Part shown: positions 7,337 to 14,921 of the stretch, in pieces | Numbering within the stretch: position 1 is the stretch's first letter | Layout: each line of letters opens with the position of its first letter | Source: an uncultured Collinsella sp. | GTDB taxonomy: Bacteria; Actinomycetota; Coriobacteriia; Coriobacteriales; Coriobacteriaceae | Direction: 5' to 3' | Assembly (NCBI GenBank): GCA_937958315.1 | Contig: CALFGH010000053.1 | Location: 1 to 16,148, forward strand | DNA length: 16,148 bases | Program-made: the position numbers and the translations under genes | Notes under the pieces: model-generated | Told to the model about the DNA's origin: nothing | Databases searched by the model: none | The model's input: the letters and a program-made list of their open reading frames with translations, nothing else

Positions 7337-8447
7337 CGATATACACCAGCCCTACGAACTCCTCCACGGCTTTGGCGACGTCATACCCCGCCGCAGCCAG
7401 GGCTGCCTTCGTGTCGGGACGCTTGCCATCCGTGGCGGATACCAATGCTTTCGCCCAGGCCTCTGTATCGTCTATAGGCAGGAATTCCACTAATCCCGTC
7501 ACATCAGCCTGTCTCGTCACAGTGTCCGACACCACGCAAGCGAGCCCAGCCGCCTGTGCTTCAATTACCACGTTGGGCATGCCCTCGTAAAACGACGGCA
7601 ACGCCAGCACGTCGAATCCCGACAGCAGCGCCGGCACATCAGAACGCACGCCGGTGAACACGATGCTCGACAGCACGCCAAGCGCATCAGACTTTTCGCG
7701 CACTTCGCTCTCAAGCTCGCCTTTACCTACCAGCACAAGTTTCGCGTCTGGTCTAGTTTTCAATAACTTGGCAAAAGCCTCTATCAGAAAGCCGTGGTTC
7801 TTCTGCGGCGCAAAGCGTCCCACGTGTCCCACTACCAACGCGTCTGCGTCGATGCTGAGCTCAGCACGTATGGCTGAGCGCTTCTCTGCTGAGAAAGCAT
7901 AGGCATCTAGGTCGAGCGCGTTGCGCAGGTAATGAACCTCGCCTTTTTTCATGGCCATGGGCCCGAACGTATACTCGGCTGCCAGGTCCGACGGAGCTAT
8001 CTTTACGTCGGCCACCGACGTTAACGGTCGACGCAGGGCCCTCTGCAGAAGCATGCCAAGACCGGTCTGACCGTCGCTGGCATTGCTCGAACGCAACGCA
8101 AGCCTTCGCGCGCCTGCACGTTTCGCGATCCACAGGTCGATAGCTGAAAAAGCACTCGAACCAATCCTCAGCACGACGGGACAACCATCTTCGCGAACTG
8201 CATCGAAGAGCTCACGACGATAGGCGGAGAAATCCTTCGTTTTACGAGTGATTCGAAAAACCCTGCCTCCAAGGCGTTCGATTTCGTCTTCGTAATAGCC
8301 TCGCTTATCGCCGGAAACAACAAAGTCCATCTGATAACGCGTTCGATCTAGTTGACGATACATCTTCATTAAGAATGTTTCAGCACCACCTGTGTCCATG
8401 TTCGACACAATGCAGAGCAGTCGCTGTGGTTTATTGGTTGTGCACAT
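7329..8447 (-). CDS. glycosyltransferase family 4 (GT-B), EpsF-like
   Basis: A retaining GT-B glycosyltransferase of about 372 residues from the chosen start. MDTGGAETFLMKMYRQL near the N-terminus is the acceptor-side signature of GT4 enzymes such as EpsF. VVGHVGRFAPQKNHGFLIEA begins the C-terminal nucleotide-sugar domain. SFYEGMPNVVIEAQAAGLAC holds the E-x7-E motif that binds the donor nucleotide. The ATG at 8447 gives a normal N-terminus and a 17-base overlap with the upstream gene. A GTG at 8480 would add 11 residues and a 50-base overlap, so it is less attractive. Its stop overlaps the polymerase start by eight bases. Sugar specificity cannot be inferred. Confidence 0.87.
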   Translation of the reverse strand: MCTTNKPQRLLCIVSNMDTGGAETFLMKMYRQLDRTRYQMDFVVSGDKRGYYEDEIERLGGRVFRITRKTKDFSAYRRELFDAVREDGCPVVLRIGSSAFSAIDLWIAKRAGARRLALRSSNASDGQTGLGMLLQRALRRPLTSVADVKIAPSDLAAEYTFGPMAMKKGEVHYLRNALDLDAYAFSAEKRSAIRAELSIDADALVVGHVGRFAPQKNHGFLIEAFAKLLKTRPDAKLVLVGKGELESEVREKSDALGVLSSIVFTGVRSDVPALLSGFDVLALPSFYEGMPNVVIEAQAAGLACVVSDTVTRQADVTGLVEFLPIDDTEAWAKALVSATDGKRPDTKAALAAAGYDVAKAVEEFVGLVYIDE

Positions 8448-9513
8448 CGAAATTGCTTTCAACAAAAAGCTTGAATGCACTCAAGCCCATTTCGTACGAG
8501 TAGTCGCGCCCCTTACGAAGGCAAGATTCTTTCATTGCAAGCAGCTGCTCGGGCAGTCTGGGATTAAGTAGGATATCCAGCAACGCCTCACGGTTGCGGA
8601 ATTCATACGTCACGCCCGTTTCGCCTTCTTTGACCATCTCGGCATAACTTAGCCATTGCGACGCAATCACAGGTATACCGGCACAGTAAGCATCGACCAC
8701 GGTGCCTGGCACGCCTTCGCCCGGGCACCTCGTTGGAAAGGTCAGGGCGAGGTACCCGTTGAGAACAGATGTACTCTCCCCTGCGGGCACTACACCCTTG
8801 TAGGCGACTTCGGAAGCATCGCAGTCGGCCATAAGCGCGTAGAAGTGCTCCTTGTACTCGGCTAGGACGTTTCCGTAAATGTCGAGCTTGAAAGCGCGAC
8901 GACCAAGCTGACTGTTCGCCTTGCGCACAGCCCACACGATGTCGTCAATACCTTTGTCCTCGTAGATGCGGGAGAAGACTGCTAAAGGCCATGGCTCATC
9001 GGATGGCTTAGCGAGTTCGGAGGATTCGAGAAGTGGCAGGCGTTTGTAGTTGTATGCGACGAGCACGTTTCCGAAACCACGATCAGTGAGCAGAGCCTTA
9101 ACTCGTTCGGACTCAACTAGTATCGCATCGAACGATTTGAGCTTCTTCGTGAGAAAAGACTGTCCGGCTATAAATTCGGCGAGCCACCCACCGATGACCG
9201 AGTACACGACTTTACAGCCATATCGCTTCCGTAAGTTAATGAGCATCGGCGCAAAGACTTTCAGTCCGTTATGGGCCGGAAGCATAATGAGGACATCAGA
9301 GAACTTCGCGAGTTCGGTGCACTCACGAATAAGTGCAATCGGGCGCTTCTGCCACCCACGCGTGTCGACAGATCGGACATTCTCATTCCCGCAGACATCG
9401 CGCAGCAACTCACGGACCGTTCGAGTCTTCACGACCTGACCATCCGCCATGTCGAGCCCCTCAGCAAAGTGCCCGATGATGCCCACCGTCTTTATCTGTT
9501 TAGTTATTTCCAT
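8431..9513 (-). CDS. glycosyltransferase family 4 (GT-B)
   Basis: A 360-residue GT-B enzyme. The N-terminal domain begins IKTVGIIGHFAEGLDMADGQ, with a glycine-rich loop like that of other GT4 enzymes. The second domain starts at LAVFSRIYEDKGIDDIVWAV (178-197). The donor-binding E-x7-E region is GEGVPGTVVDAYCAGIPVIA (265-284). The ATG at 9513 has AAGG about nine bases upstream. A gap of 25 bases separates it from the GT2 gene. It probably adds the third or a later sugar of the repeat unit, judged only from its place in the operon. It is clearly distinct in sequence from the GT4 that follows it, so it is not a recent duplicate. Confidence 0.85.
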   Translation of the reverse strand: MEITKQIKTVGIIGHFAEGLDMADGQVVKTRTVRELLRDVCGNENVRSVDTRGWQKRPIALIRECTELAKFSDVLIMLPAHNGLKVFAPMLINLRKRYGCKVVYSVIGGWLAEFIAGQSFLTKKLKSFDAILVESERVKALLTDRGFGNVLVAYNYKRLPLLESSELAKPSDEPWPLAVFSRIYEDKGIDDIVWAVRKANSQLGRRAFKLDIYGNVLAEYKEHFYALMADCDASEVAYKGVVPAGESTSVLNGYLALTFPTRCPGEGVPGTVVDAYCAGIPVIASQWLSYAEMVKEGETGVTYEFRNREALLDILLNPRLPEQLLAMKESCLRKGRDYSYEMGLSAFKLFVESNFDVHNQ

Positions 9514-9538
9514 TTATCGAAAGCCTTGTCCCACAGAT

Positions 9539-10330
9539 TCAATCACAATTGCTGGCGTACTTCAGCTTCTTGTACGCTCCGAAAACGAGGTTCACAAATG
9601 TTCTCCAAGCCGCGTGCGGAAATACCATTCCCTCACCCTGCTGCCAAAGCGCGTAAAGATGGGAAACCTGCCCCTTGAAGCCCACGCCGTGCGAGACCGA
9701 CGATGTCCTTATTCGATACCTCCCGAGCACCTCGGGCAGCAACAAGCAGTCAGCCTTCTTAGCTACCTTCAGCCATATGGCATAATCGTTGTGTTTCTTT
9801 AAGTCGGCTATCTGCACCAAGCCAACCTTGCGCCTGTCGTACATCACAGTCAGGCACCCCGGCCAACAATAGCGGCGCATGCCTCCGCAGGTGATATGTT
9901 TAGGCCCTGAGTAGCGACGCCCCAGGGGTTCACCGCTCTCGCTTATCGTCTCATACTCCGTATATGAGAAAGCGCAGTCGTTTTCGTGCATAAACGCGAG
10001 CTGCTTCTCGAGCTTCTCCGGCTTCCAAAGGTCATCGCTGTCCAGAAAGGCAATCCAATCGCCCCTTGCCTCTCGAAGCGCGCGGTTCCGCGAGCACGCC
10101 GCGCCCGAATTGAGCTCATTCGAGAAAACGTGGATGCGCGGGTCGTCCTTAGCGATGGCCTCGGCGACGGCGACAGTACCGTCCTTAGAGCAGTCGTCAA
10201 CGACTAGCAATTCCCAATCGCCGTATGTCTGAGACTGTACGCTCTTTATGCTTTCCGTAATAAAGTGTTCAGAGTTATACGATGGCATTACGACGGAAAC
10301 AAGGCCAAACTCCTTAGCGTTTTTCCTCAC
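9539..10330 (-). CDS. glycosyltransferase family 2
   Basis: A 263-residue GT-A enzyme of the short, soluble type. VSVVMPSYNSEHFITESIKS (11-30), VVDDCSKDGT (43-52), NSGAACSRNRAL (74-85) and FLDSDD (95-100) are the standard GT2 blocks in the right order. WKPEKLEKQL directly after DSDD is frequent in WcaA/EpsE-like enzymes that build exopolysaccharides. The likely start is GTG in a GTGA overlap with the phosphoglycosyl transferase stop, so translation is probably coupled. No membrane anchor is evident. Because it directly follows the initiating transferase, it may add the second sugar. That order-based guess is an inference. Confidence 0.88.
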   Translation of the reverse strand: MRKNAKEFGLVSVVMPSYNSEHFITESIKSVQSQTYGDWELLVVDDCSKDGTVAVAEAIAKDDPRIHVFSNELNSGAACSRNRALREARGDWIAFLDSDDLWKPEKLEKQLAFMHENDCAFSYTEYETISESGEPLGRRYSGPKHITCGGMRRYCWPGCLTVMYDRRKVGLVQIADLKKHNDYAIWLKVAKKADCLLLPEVLGRYRIRTSSVSHGVGFKGQVSHLYALWQQGEGMVFPHAAWRTFVNLVFGAYKKLKYASNCD

Positions 10331-11046
10331 TGGATCACGACCGCTTCGTTCAATAATTTCTTCGCCTGCTCTTGCAGGCCGTCGTACTCTTCACGCGTCA
10401 CGCGGCCCTCGGCAAGCAGATAGTCGCCGTAGTCGGCGGCGGTGGCCATGCCGTCTTCGGTAATGCCTTCTTGTTTTACGAAGGCATTACCGATGGTCTT
10501 GAAGAAGATGGCAACGTCACCTGTAAAGGTAATACGCTCGATGTACTTGAGGTCATAGGCGAGCTTCTCGTCCCAAGCGATGGCATTGCGCCCGTTAACC
10601 TGGGCCAGCCCGGAAAGACCCGGGCGTACCCGATGGCGCTTACGCTGCTCATGCGTCATAAACACCATATCACGCACTAACTGCGGACGCGGCCCGATAA
10701 TAGCCATCTCGCCTCGCACGATGTTAAGCACCTCAGGCAACTCATCCAAGCTTGTCGAACGCAAAGCCTTGCCAAACTTTGTCAAGCGCACCTCGTCGGG
10801 CAAAAGATTGCCGTTTTCATCGCACTCATCAGTCATGGTGCGAAACTTATAAAGGTTAAATATCTTCTCGTCCTTACCCGGGCGAGGCTGTTTGAACAGA
10901 ACGGGACTACCTAATTTCACGCGCACCAAAATTGCCACGATCGCCAGTACCCACCAGAAGAGAATGAGCAAGACAAGAGACAGGCACAAATCAATGACCC
11001 GTTTGCCATAACGTTGGTAGAAAGTCTCGTTACCCAAACTACTCAA
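10327..11046 (-). CDS. undecaprenyl-phosphate phosphoglycosyl transferase (PglC/EpsL-like)
   Basis: Transfers a sugar phosphate from a UDP sugar to undecaprenyl phosphate, starting repeat-unit synthesis at the inner face of the membrane. At 239 residues it is the small, monotopic type. It has a basic KRVID start followed by one re-entrant hydrophobic helix (about 20-42), KFRTM (67-71), the catalytic Asp-Glu pair in DELPE (101-105), GPRP (118-121) and RPGLSG (141-146). A tail after about residue 190 (GITEDGMATAADYGDYLL) resembles that of PglC/EpsL enzymes acting on bacillosamine-type sugars. The likely start is TTG, overlapping the aminotransferase by eight bases. A perfect 14-bp inverted repeat lies within codons for IGNAFVKQEGITE. 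Confidence 0.9.
   Translation of the reverse strand: MSSLGNETFYQRYGKRVIDLCLSLVLLILFWWVLAIVAILVRVKLGSPVLFKQPRPGKDEKIFNLYKFRTMTDECDENGNLLPDEVRLTKFGKALRSTSLDELPEVLNIVRGEMAIIGPRPQLVRDMVFMTHEQRKRHRVRPGLSGLAQVNGRNAIAWDEKLAYDLKYIERITFTGDVAIFFKTIGNAFVKQEGITEDGMATAADYGDYLLAEGRVTREEYDGLQEQAKKLLNEAVVIQ
10457..10493. repeat. perfect 14-bp inverted repeat inside the phosphoglycosyl transferase gene
   Basis: Arms 10457-10470 (TCGGTAATGCCTTC on the plus strand) and 10480-10493 are exact reverse complements around a nine-base loop. The element is intragenic, lies at the junction of the catalytic core and C-terminal tail, and has no following T tract on the minus strand. Confidence 0.9.
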
Positions 11047-12292
11047 AACAACGCCTAATAACTTCGATGATTACGTCCTGCTGCTCGGGAGTCATCTTGT
11101 TGTCGGAGGGTAGACAGAGACCACGATGGAAGATGTCGGCGCCAATATCCAAAGGCAAGCCATCTGAACCCGTTACACCGCCGGAAATATACGCATTGGT
11201 CTTAGCTCGACCATTGCCCTCACGCGTCACAAATGCATTCATGCGATAAATAGGCTGCATATGCATGGGTTTCCAGATGGGGCGGCCCTCGGCGTTAATG
11301 GCAGCAATAGCCTCAAGAATCTCGGTGGGGCAGCTCTTTCCAGGTTCGCTTACGTAAAGCGCCTCACTCTCGCCACGAACCTGTTTGCACATCGCTTCGG
11401 GCTCAATCAGCATGCAGGAAAGCCAGAAGTTCGGCTCGCAAACGCTAGGATCATAGGGGTTCATGCTTACCGGCAGACCCTTGAAGCCCTCTTTGTAACG
11501 CATATAAATAGCCTTCTTTTGGGCAATATGTTCCTCCAGATACGGAATCTGGCCACGCACGACACCGGCAATTACATTGCTCATGCGATAGTTATAACCA
11601 AGCTCCTCATGCTGGTACCAGGGAGCGGCTTCGCGCGATTGGGTCGACCATTTGCGCGTTTTTTCGGCTGCCTCTTTGCTATCAGTTAAAAGCATGCCAC
11701 CAGCGGAACCGGTAATGATCTTATTGCCGTTAAAGCTAATGGCGCTGATGTCACCAAACGTACCAGTTTGACGACCTTTATACGTGGCGCCAAGTGACTC
11801 AGCAGCATCCTCAACAAGGACAGCCCCGTGCGCATCGCAAATTGAACGAAGCTCTTCGATTTTGCCAGGCGTTCCGTAAAGATGCGCCGCCACAACGACC
11901 TTCGCAGTCGGATGCAGTTCGAAGGCCTTTTCAAGAGCGACAGGATCCATGTTCCAGGTATCGCACTCGGTATCGATAAATACAGGGACTCCACCTTCAT
12001 AAACAACTGGGTTCACCGTAGCGTCGAACGTCATATCGCTGCAAAGGACCTCATCACCGGGCTTAATTCCAGCGAGCTTCATGGCAAGATGCAGAGCAGA
12101 AGTACCGCAAGAAAGGGCAACGGCATAGCCACAACCAATCTTTTCGGCCATTTGTCGCTCGACTTCGTTGATATTCTCGCCTACCGTCGACATCCAGTTG
12201 GTCTCATATGCCTCGGTAATATATTTGAGCTCATCGCCGTGCATGGTCGGGGAGCTTAGCCAAACCTTATTCTCAAAGGGCTTGATATCCAT
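11039..12292 (-). CDS. DegT/DnrJ/EryC1/StrS-family PLP aminotransferase
   Basis: A cytoplasmic sugar aminotransferase, 417 residues. SCGTSAL (61-67) binds the PLP phosphate, EDAAES (161-166) holds the Asp that contacts the pyridine nitrogen, and SFNGNK (186-191) contains the Schiff-base Lys191. The overall pattern fits the PglE/EpsN branch, which converts a UDP-4-keto-6-deoxy-GlcNAc to a 4-amino sugar using glutamate. The neighbouring dehydratase would supply that keto sugar. ATG at 12292 is preceded by a perfect AAGGAG (12298-12303). The 3' end overlaps the phosphoglycosyl transferase by eight bases. Whether the product has the gluco or galacto configuration cannot be told by eye. Confidence 0.91.
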   Translation of the reverse strand: MDIKPFENKVWLSSPTMHGDELKYITEAYETNWMSTVGENINEVERQMAEKIGCGYAVALSCGTSALHLAMKLAGIKPGDEVLCSDMTFDATVNPVVYEGGVPVFIDTECDTWNMDPVALEKAFELHPTAKVVVAAHLYGTPGKIEELRSICDAHGAVLVEDAAESLGATYKGRQTGTFGDISAISFNGNKIITGSAGGMLLTDSKEAAEKTRKWSTQSREAAPWYQHEELGYNYRMSNVIAGVVRGQIPYLEEHIAQKKAIYMRYKEGFKGLPVSMNPYDPSVCEPNFWLSCMLIEPEAMCKQVRGESEALYVSEPGKSCPTEILEAIAAINAEGRPIWKPMHMQPIYRMNAFVTREGNGRAKTNAYISGGVTGSDGLPLDIGADIFHRGLCLPSDNKMTPEQQDVIIEVIRRCFE

Positions 12293-12307
12293 CGTGACTC
12301 CTTATCC

Positions 12308-14188
12308 CTAATCGTTAAACTGCGGATGGTATGTAGGTACAACCTCAGCGAGCACGGACTTAACCGTGTCGTTATCCTTGTCGAGACAGTCATGAAGCTT
12401 CTCGAGCTTGTCTTTGATCTCTTCCATCTTGTCGGCCTCGGCTGTGGAAATGCGAATCTCGGAATGCTCGGTCGGCAGGAGTTGCTCGTTGTCCATAAGG
12501 AGCTCCTCGTACATCTTTTCGCCAGGACGCAGGCCAACCTCTTTGATCTGGATATCTTTGCCAGGCTTAAGACCGCTCAGCGTAATAAGGTTGATGGCAA
12601 GGTCGTAGATCTTGACCGGCTCACCCATATCCAGGACAAAAATCTCGCCGCCATGCGCCAGAGCGCCGGCAGTAATGACAAGCTTGCTGGCCTCCGGGAT
12701 GGTCATGAAGTATCGTGTGATGTCCTTGTGCGTAATGGTGATAGGGCCACCCTCGCGAAGCTGGCGCTTAAACAGCGGGATGACCGATCCATGACTACCC
12801 AGAACATTGCCAAAGCGAACAGCCGTAAAGATGGTGTTACTGTTTGCCGCGTAATACTGAACGACCATCTCGTCCATACGCTTTGTGGCACCCATTACGT
12901 TAGTGGGATTAACGGCCTTATCGGTAGAAATCTGCACGTAGTGGCTGCACTGGTACTTATCGGCAAGGCGTACAACATTGAGCGTGCCAAAAACGTTATT
13001 CTCGATTGCCTCTCGGGCGTTGTGTTCCATAAGAGGAACATGCTTGTGGGCTGCAGCGTGGAAAACAACTTGAGGATGATACTTCTCAAAGACCTTGGTA
13101 ATCGCTGGAAGATGCGTAATGGAGCCGATATAGACTTGAATATCAGTGCCCTGATCATGAGCGGTCTTGATGATGTCGTGATACAGCTCGTAGGTAGTGT
13201 TCTCGTAAATGTCGAACAGCACGATTTGCGCAGGCTTTGCCGGAAGCAGCTGACGTACAAGCTCTGAGCCAATAGATCCGCCGCCGCCCGTAACCAAAAT
13301 GCGCTTACCGGTAACGTAGCCCATCTGGTTAAGGTCAAGTGACTTCTCCTCGCGAGAAAGCAAGTCGCTGATCTCGACCTCACGAAGGGCAACCCTGCCT
13401 ACACCATCCTGCGGAATATCGCGGACATTGGGAAGTGTGAGGACCCTAAGACCTGTCTTCATGCACAGGTCAAAGATACGCTGACGCTCTTCATGCGTGG
13501 CACTCGGAATTGCCACGACAATCTGTTCTGCTTCACAATCATGCGCAATAGTTGGGATATCGGCGCAAGTACCGCAGACCTTAACGTCATGAATACGCTG
13601 TTTTTGCTTATTAGGATCATCGTCGACAACGGCAACCGGATCACCGATCATGTCGGGGTCTCCATTGAGCATACGTTTGATGGAAAGAGAGCCGGTCTCC
13701 CCTGCTCCTACGATGAGCGTGCGTGGGAGATGCGCATTGGAATTGCTTTTAAAGCGCCAGATCTGGCTACCATAAACGGCGCGAATGGCAAAGCGGCCGC
13801 CACCGCAAATAATGAGGACGATAGCCCATGCCATAACGTCCTCACGAAGGGTCATGCCCTTGCCAAATAACACGTTAAAGATAACGTCGCCAATTACCGA
13901 GCCTACCGTTACGGCAGCAACAATACGTCCAGCCTCGGAAATGCTCGCATAGCGCCACAAGCTGCTATACATATGAAAGAACCAAAAGACGACAACGTTA
14001 ACAAGCGCGAGCACAAGAATAGCCGGGCATGCGCCGGCTGCTCCGCTGAGCGTCGCCCAATGCTGCGTTCCCCACGATGCAACAAACACAGCAATAAAAG
14101 TTGCCGCAATGTCATATGCCATTAACGCATACGGTTCAAAGGCACTCAGCTTCCCCTTTTGCTTTGCGCTCTTAGATTCAGTGTTCAA
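12308..14188 (-). CDS. membrane NDP-sugar 4,6-dehydratase (PglF/WbpM/CapD-like)
   Basis: At 626 residues this is the large, membrane-anchored extended SDR. About four hydrophobic helices (roughly 20-135) precede a first Rossmann-like domain (VGAGETG, 160-166) and then the catalytic domain (VTGGGGSIGSEL, 299-310). STDKAVNP (421-428) and M432-x3-K436, with Met replacing the usual SDR Tyr, mark the UDP-GlcNAc 4,6-dehydratases of this group. It should make UDP-2-acetamido-4-keto-2,4,6-trideoxyglucose for the following aminotransferase. The likely start is TTG at 14188, after GAGAAG at eight bases; no upstream ATG is in frame. The 5' gap contains a G9 tract and a G-quadruplex motif. Confidence 0.92.
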   Translation of the reverse strand: MNTESKSAKQKGKLSAFEPYALMAYDIAATFIAVFVASWGTQHWATLSGAAGACPAILVLALVNVVVFWFFHMYSSLWRYASISEAGRIVAAVTVGSVIGDVIFNVLFGKGMTLREDVMAWAIVLIICGGGRFAIRAVYGSQIWRFKSNSNAHLPRTLIVGAGETGSLSIKRMLNGDPDMIGDPVAVVDDDPNKQKQRIHDVKVCGTCADIPTIAHDCEAEQIVVAIPSATHEERQRIFDLCMKTGLRVLTLPNVRDIPQDGVGRVALREVEISDLLSREEKSLDLNQMGYVTGKRILVTGGGGSIGSELVRQLLPAKPAQIVLFDIYENTTYELYHDIIKTAHDQGTDIQVYIGSITHLPAITKVFEKYHPQVVFHAAAHKHVPLMEHNAREAIENNVFGTLNVVRLADKYQCSHYVQISTDKAVNPTNVMGATKRMDEMVVQYYAANSNTIFTAVRFGNVLGSHGSVIPLFKRQLREGGPITITHKDITRYFMTIPEASKLVITAGALAHGGEIFVLDMGEPVKIYDLAINLITLSGLKPGKDIQIKEVGLRPGEKMYEELLMDNEQLLPTEHSEIRISTAEADKMEEIKDKLEKLHDCLDKDNDTVKSVLAEVVPTYHPQFND

Positions 14189-14204
14189 GATTTGTACTTC
14201 TCTT

Positions 14205-14236
14205 CCCTATTGATCCCGTTGTCCCCGCCCCCCCCC
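14205..14236 (-). other. candidate G-quadruplex with G9 tract before the dehydratase gene
   Basis: On the minus strand four G runs (nine, four, three and three long) are separated by loops of one, five and seven bases, satisfying the usual G3+N1-7 rule. The motif lies between the antiterminator gene and the dehydratase, in the would-be mRNA, ending 16 bases before the TTG start. Four C immediately before the G9 run could compete by pairing with it. Confidence 0.7.
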
Positions 14237-14263
14237 GGGGATCCTCCCTGTCCCGTTAAAGAG

Positions 14264-14281
14264 TCGCCTGCACTTAGGCGA
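14264..14281 (-). other. small stem-loop spanning the antiterminator stop codon
   Basis: TCGCCT and AGGCGA form a 6-bp stem with a six-base loop over the TAA stop. The following bases (CTCTTTAAC) are only slightly T-rich, so this is at best a weak terminator or pause hairpin. Confidence 0.35.
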
Positions 14282-14819
14282 TCGCCTTTTTAAGGTTTCG
14301 CATTACGCGCTGCTCGGCTGAAAGCACGGCAAGGCCAACGCGCGTAGTTACGCGTCGGCCGCATAGGTCGAGCTCCAAATAAGCAGTGCTCTTGCGTCTG
14401 TTAATGGTTTTGATAAGTCCCTCGTGACCCAGTAGCGGACCTGCCGTCACCACGACCTGATCGCCGTCTTTTAGGGCCTCGCTCATGGGCACTACGCGGT
14501 CTCCCGCATGCGTAAAGCTGCCAATAAGCTGGACCTCTTCTTTTGCCAGCGGCACAAACTGACCGTCCTGGGATAACACCCGGGCAAAATCGTCCATGCG
14601 CAGCAAATACTGTTGCACGGTTCGGGGATCTGCCGTATCGCAGATTAGATAACCGGGAAAGAGCGGCTTGGTCGTGTTGACCCATTCGCCGTGTACCTTG
14701 ATCTCGGTTTGAAATTGGGGATAAAAGAGCTCCTGCATGGCGCCAGCCGGCACCAAACGCTCGATGCGCTCGCGCATTACGTCTTCGCGACCGTTAATGA
14801 CCTGAATCACATACCACAC
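14274..14819 (-). CDS. loaP: LoaP-like NusG-family processive antiterminator
   Basis: A specialised NusG paralog expected to bind RNA polymerase and suppress termination through a long operon. From the chosen start it is about 181 residues. WYVIQVINGRED begins the NGN domain; FYPQFQ, HGEW and KPLFPGYL follow in the order seen in LoaP and RfaH-like proteins. The C-terminal KOW part is GDQVVVTAGPLLGHEGLIKT, followed by INRRKSTAYLELDLCGR. The GTG at 14819 is chosen because AAGGGGG (14828-14834) lies eight bases upstream and because NGN domains usually start just before WYV. The GTGs at 14828 and 14825 would overlap or crowd that site. It is first in the operon and follows a long structured leader, the usual position for such regulators. 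UpxY-type is the alternative label. Confidence 0.88.
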   Translation of the reverse strand: MWYVIQVINGREDVMRERIERLVPAGAMQELFYPQFQTEIKVHGEWVNTTKPLFPGYLICDTADPRTVQQYLLRMDDFARVLSQDGQFVPLAKEEVQLIGSFTHAGDRVVPMSEALKDGDQVVVTAGPLLGHEGLIKTINRRKSTAYLELDLCGRRVTTRVGLAVLSAEQRVMRNLKKAIA

Positions 14820-14848
14820 GAGCACCACCCCCTTGCTGTCTTACGTGT

Positions 14849-14921
14849 GGCTCACGGGGTTTGGGTATGGCTACGCCAGGGCGCTTGTGCGCGAAGGCGC
14901 TCCATATTCAAACCCTGAGCC
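14849..14921 (-). promoter_or_regulatory. 73-base leader stem-loop before the loaP-like gene
   Basis: Paired blocks from outside in, on the plus strand, are GGCTCA with TGAGCC, GGGTTTG with CAAACCC, TATGG with CCATA, CGCC with GGCG, and GCGC with GCGC around a TTGT loop. That is about 26 base pairs broken by small bulges. On the minus-strand transcript it ends 14 bases before the Shine-Dalgarno sequence. LoaP is known to act through an RNA hairpin in the nascent leader, so this is a candidate recognition or autoregulatory element. That function is inferred. Confidence 0.75.

Noticed and set aside
12326..13267. 313-codon plus-strand frame opposite the dehydratase
   Set aside because: It is antisense to the catalytic domain with conserved SDR motifs and has no family resemblance of its own.
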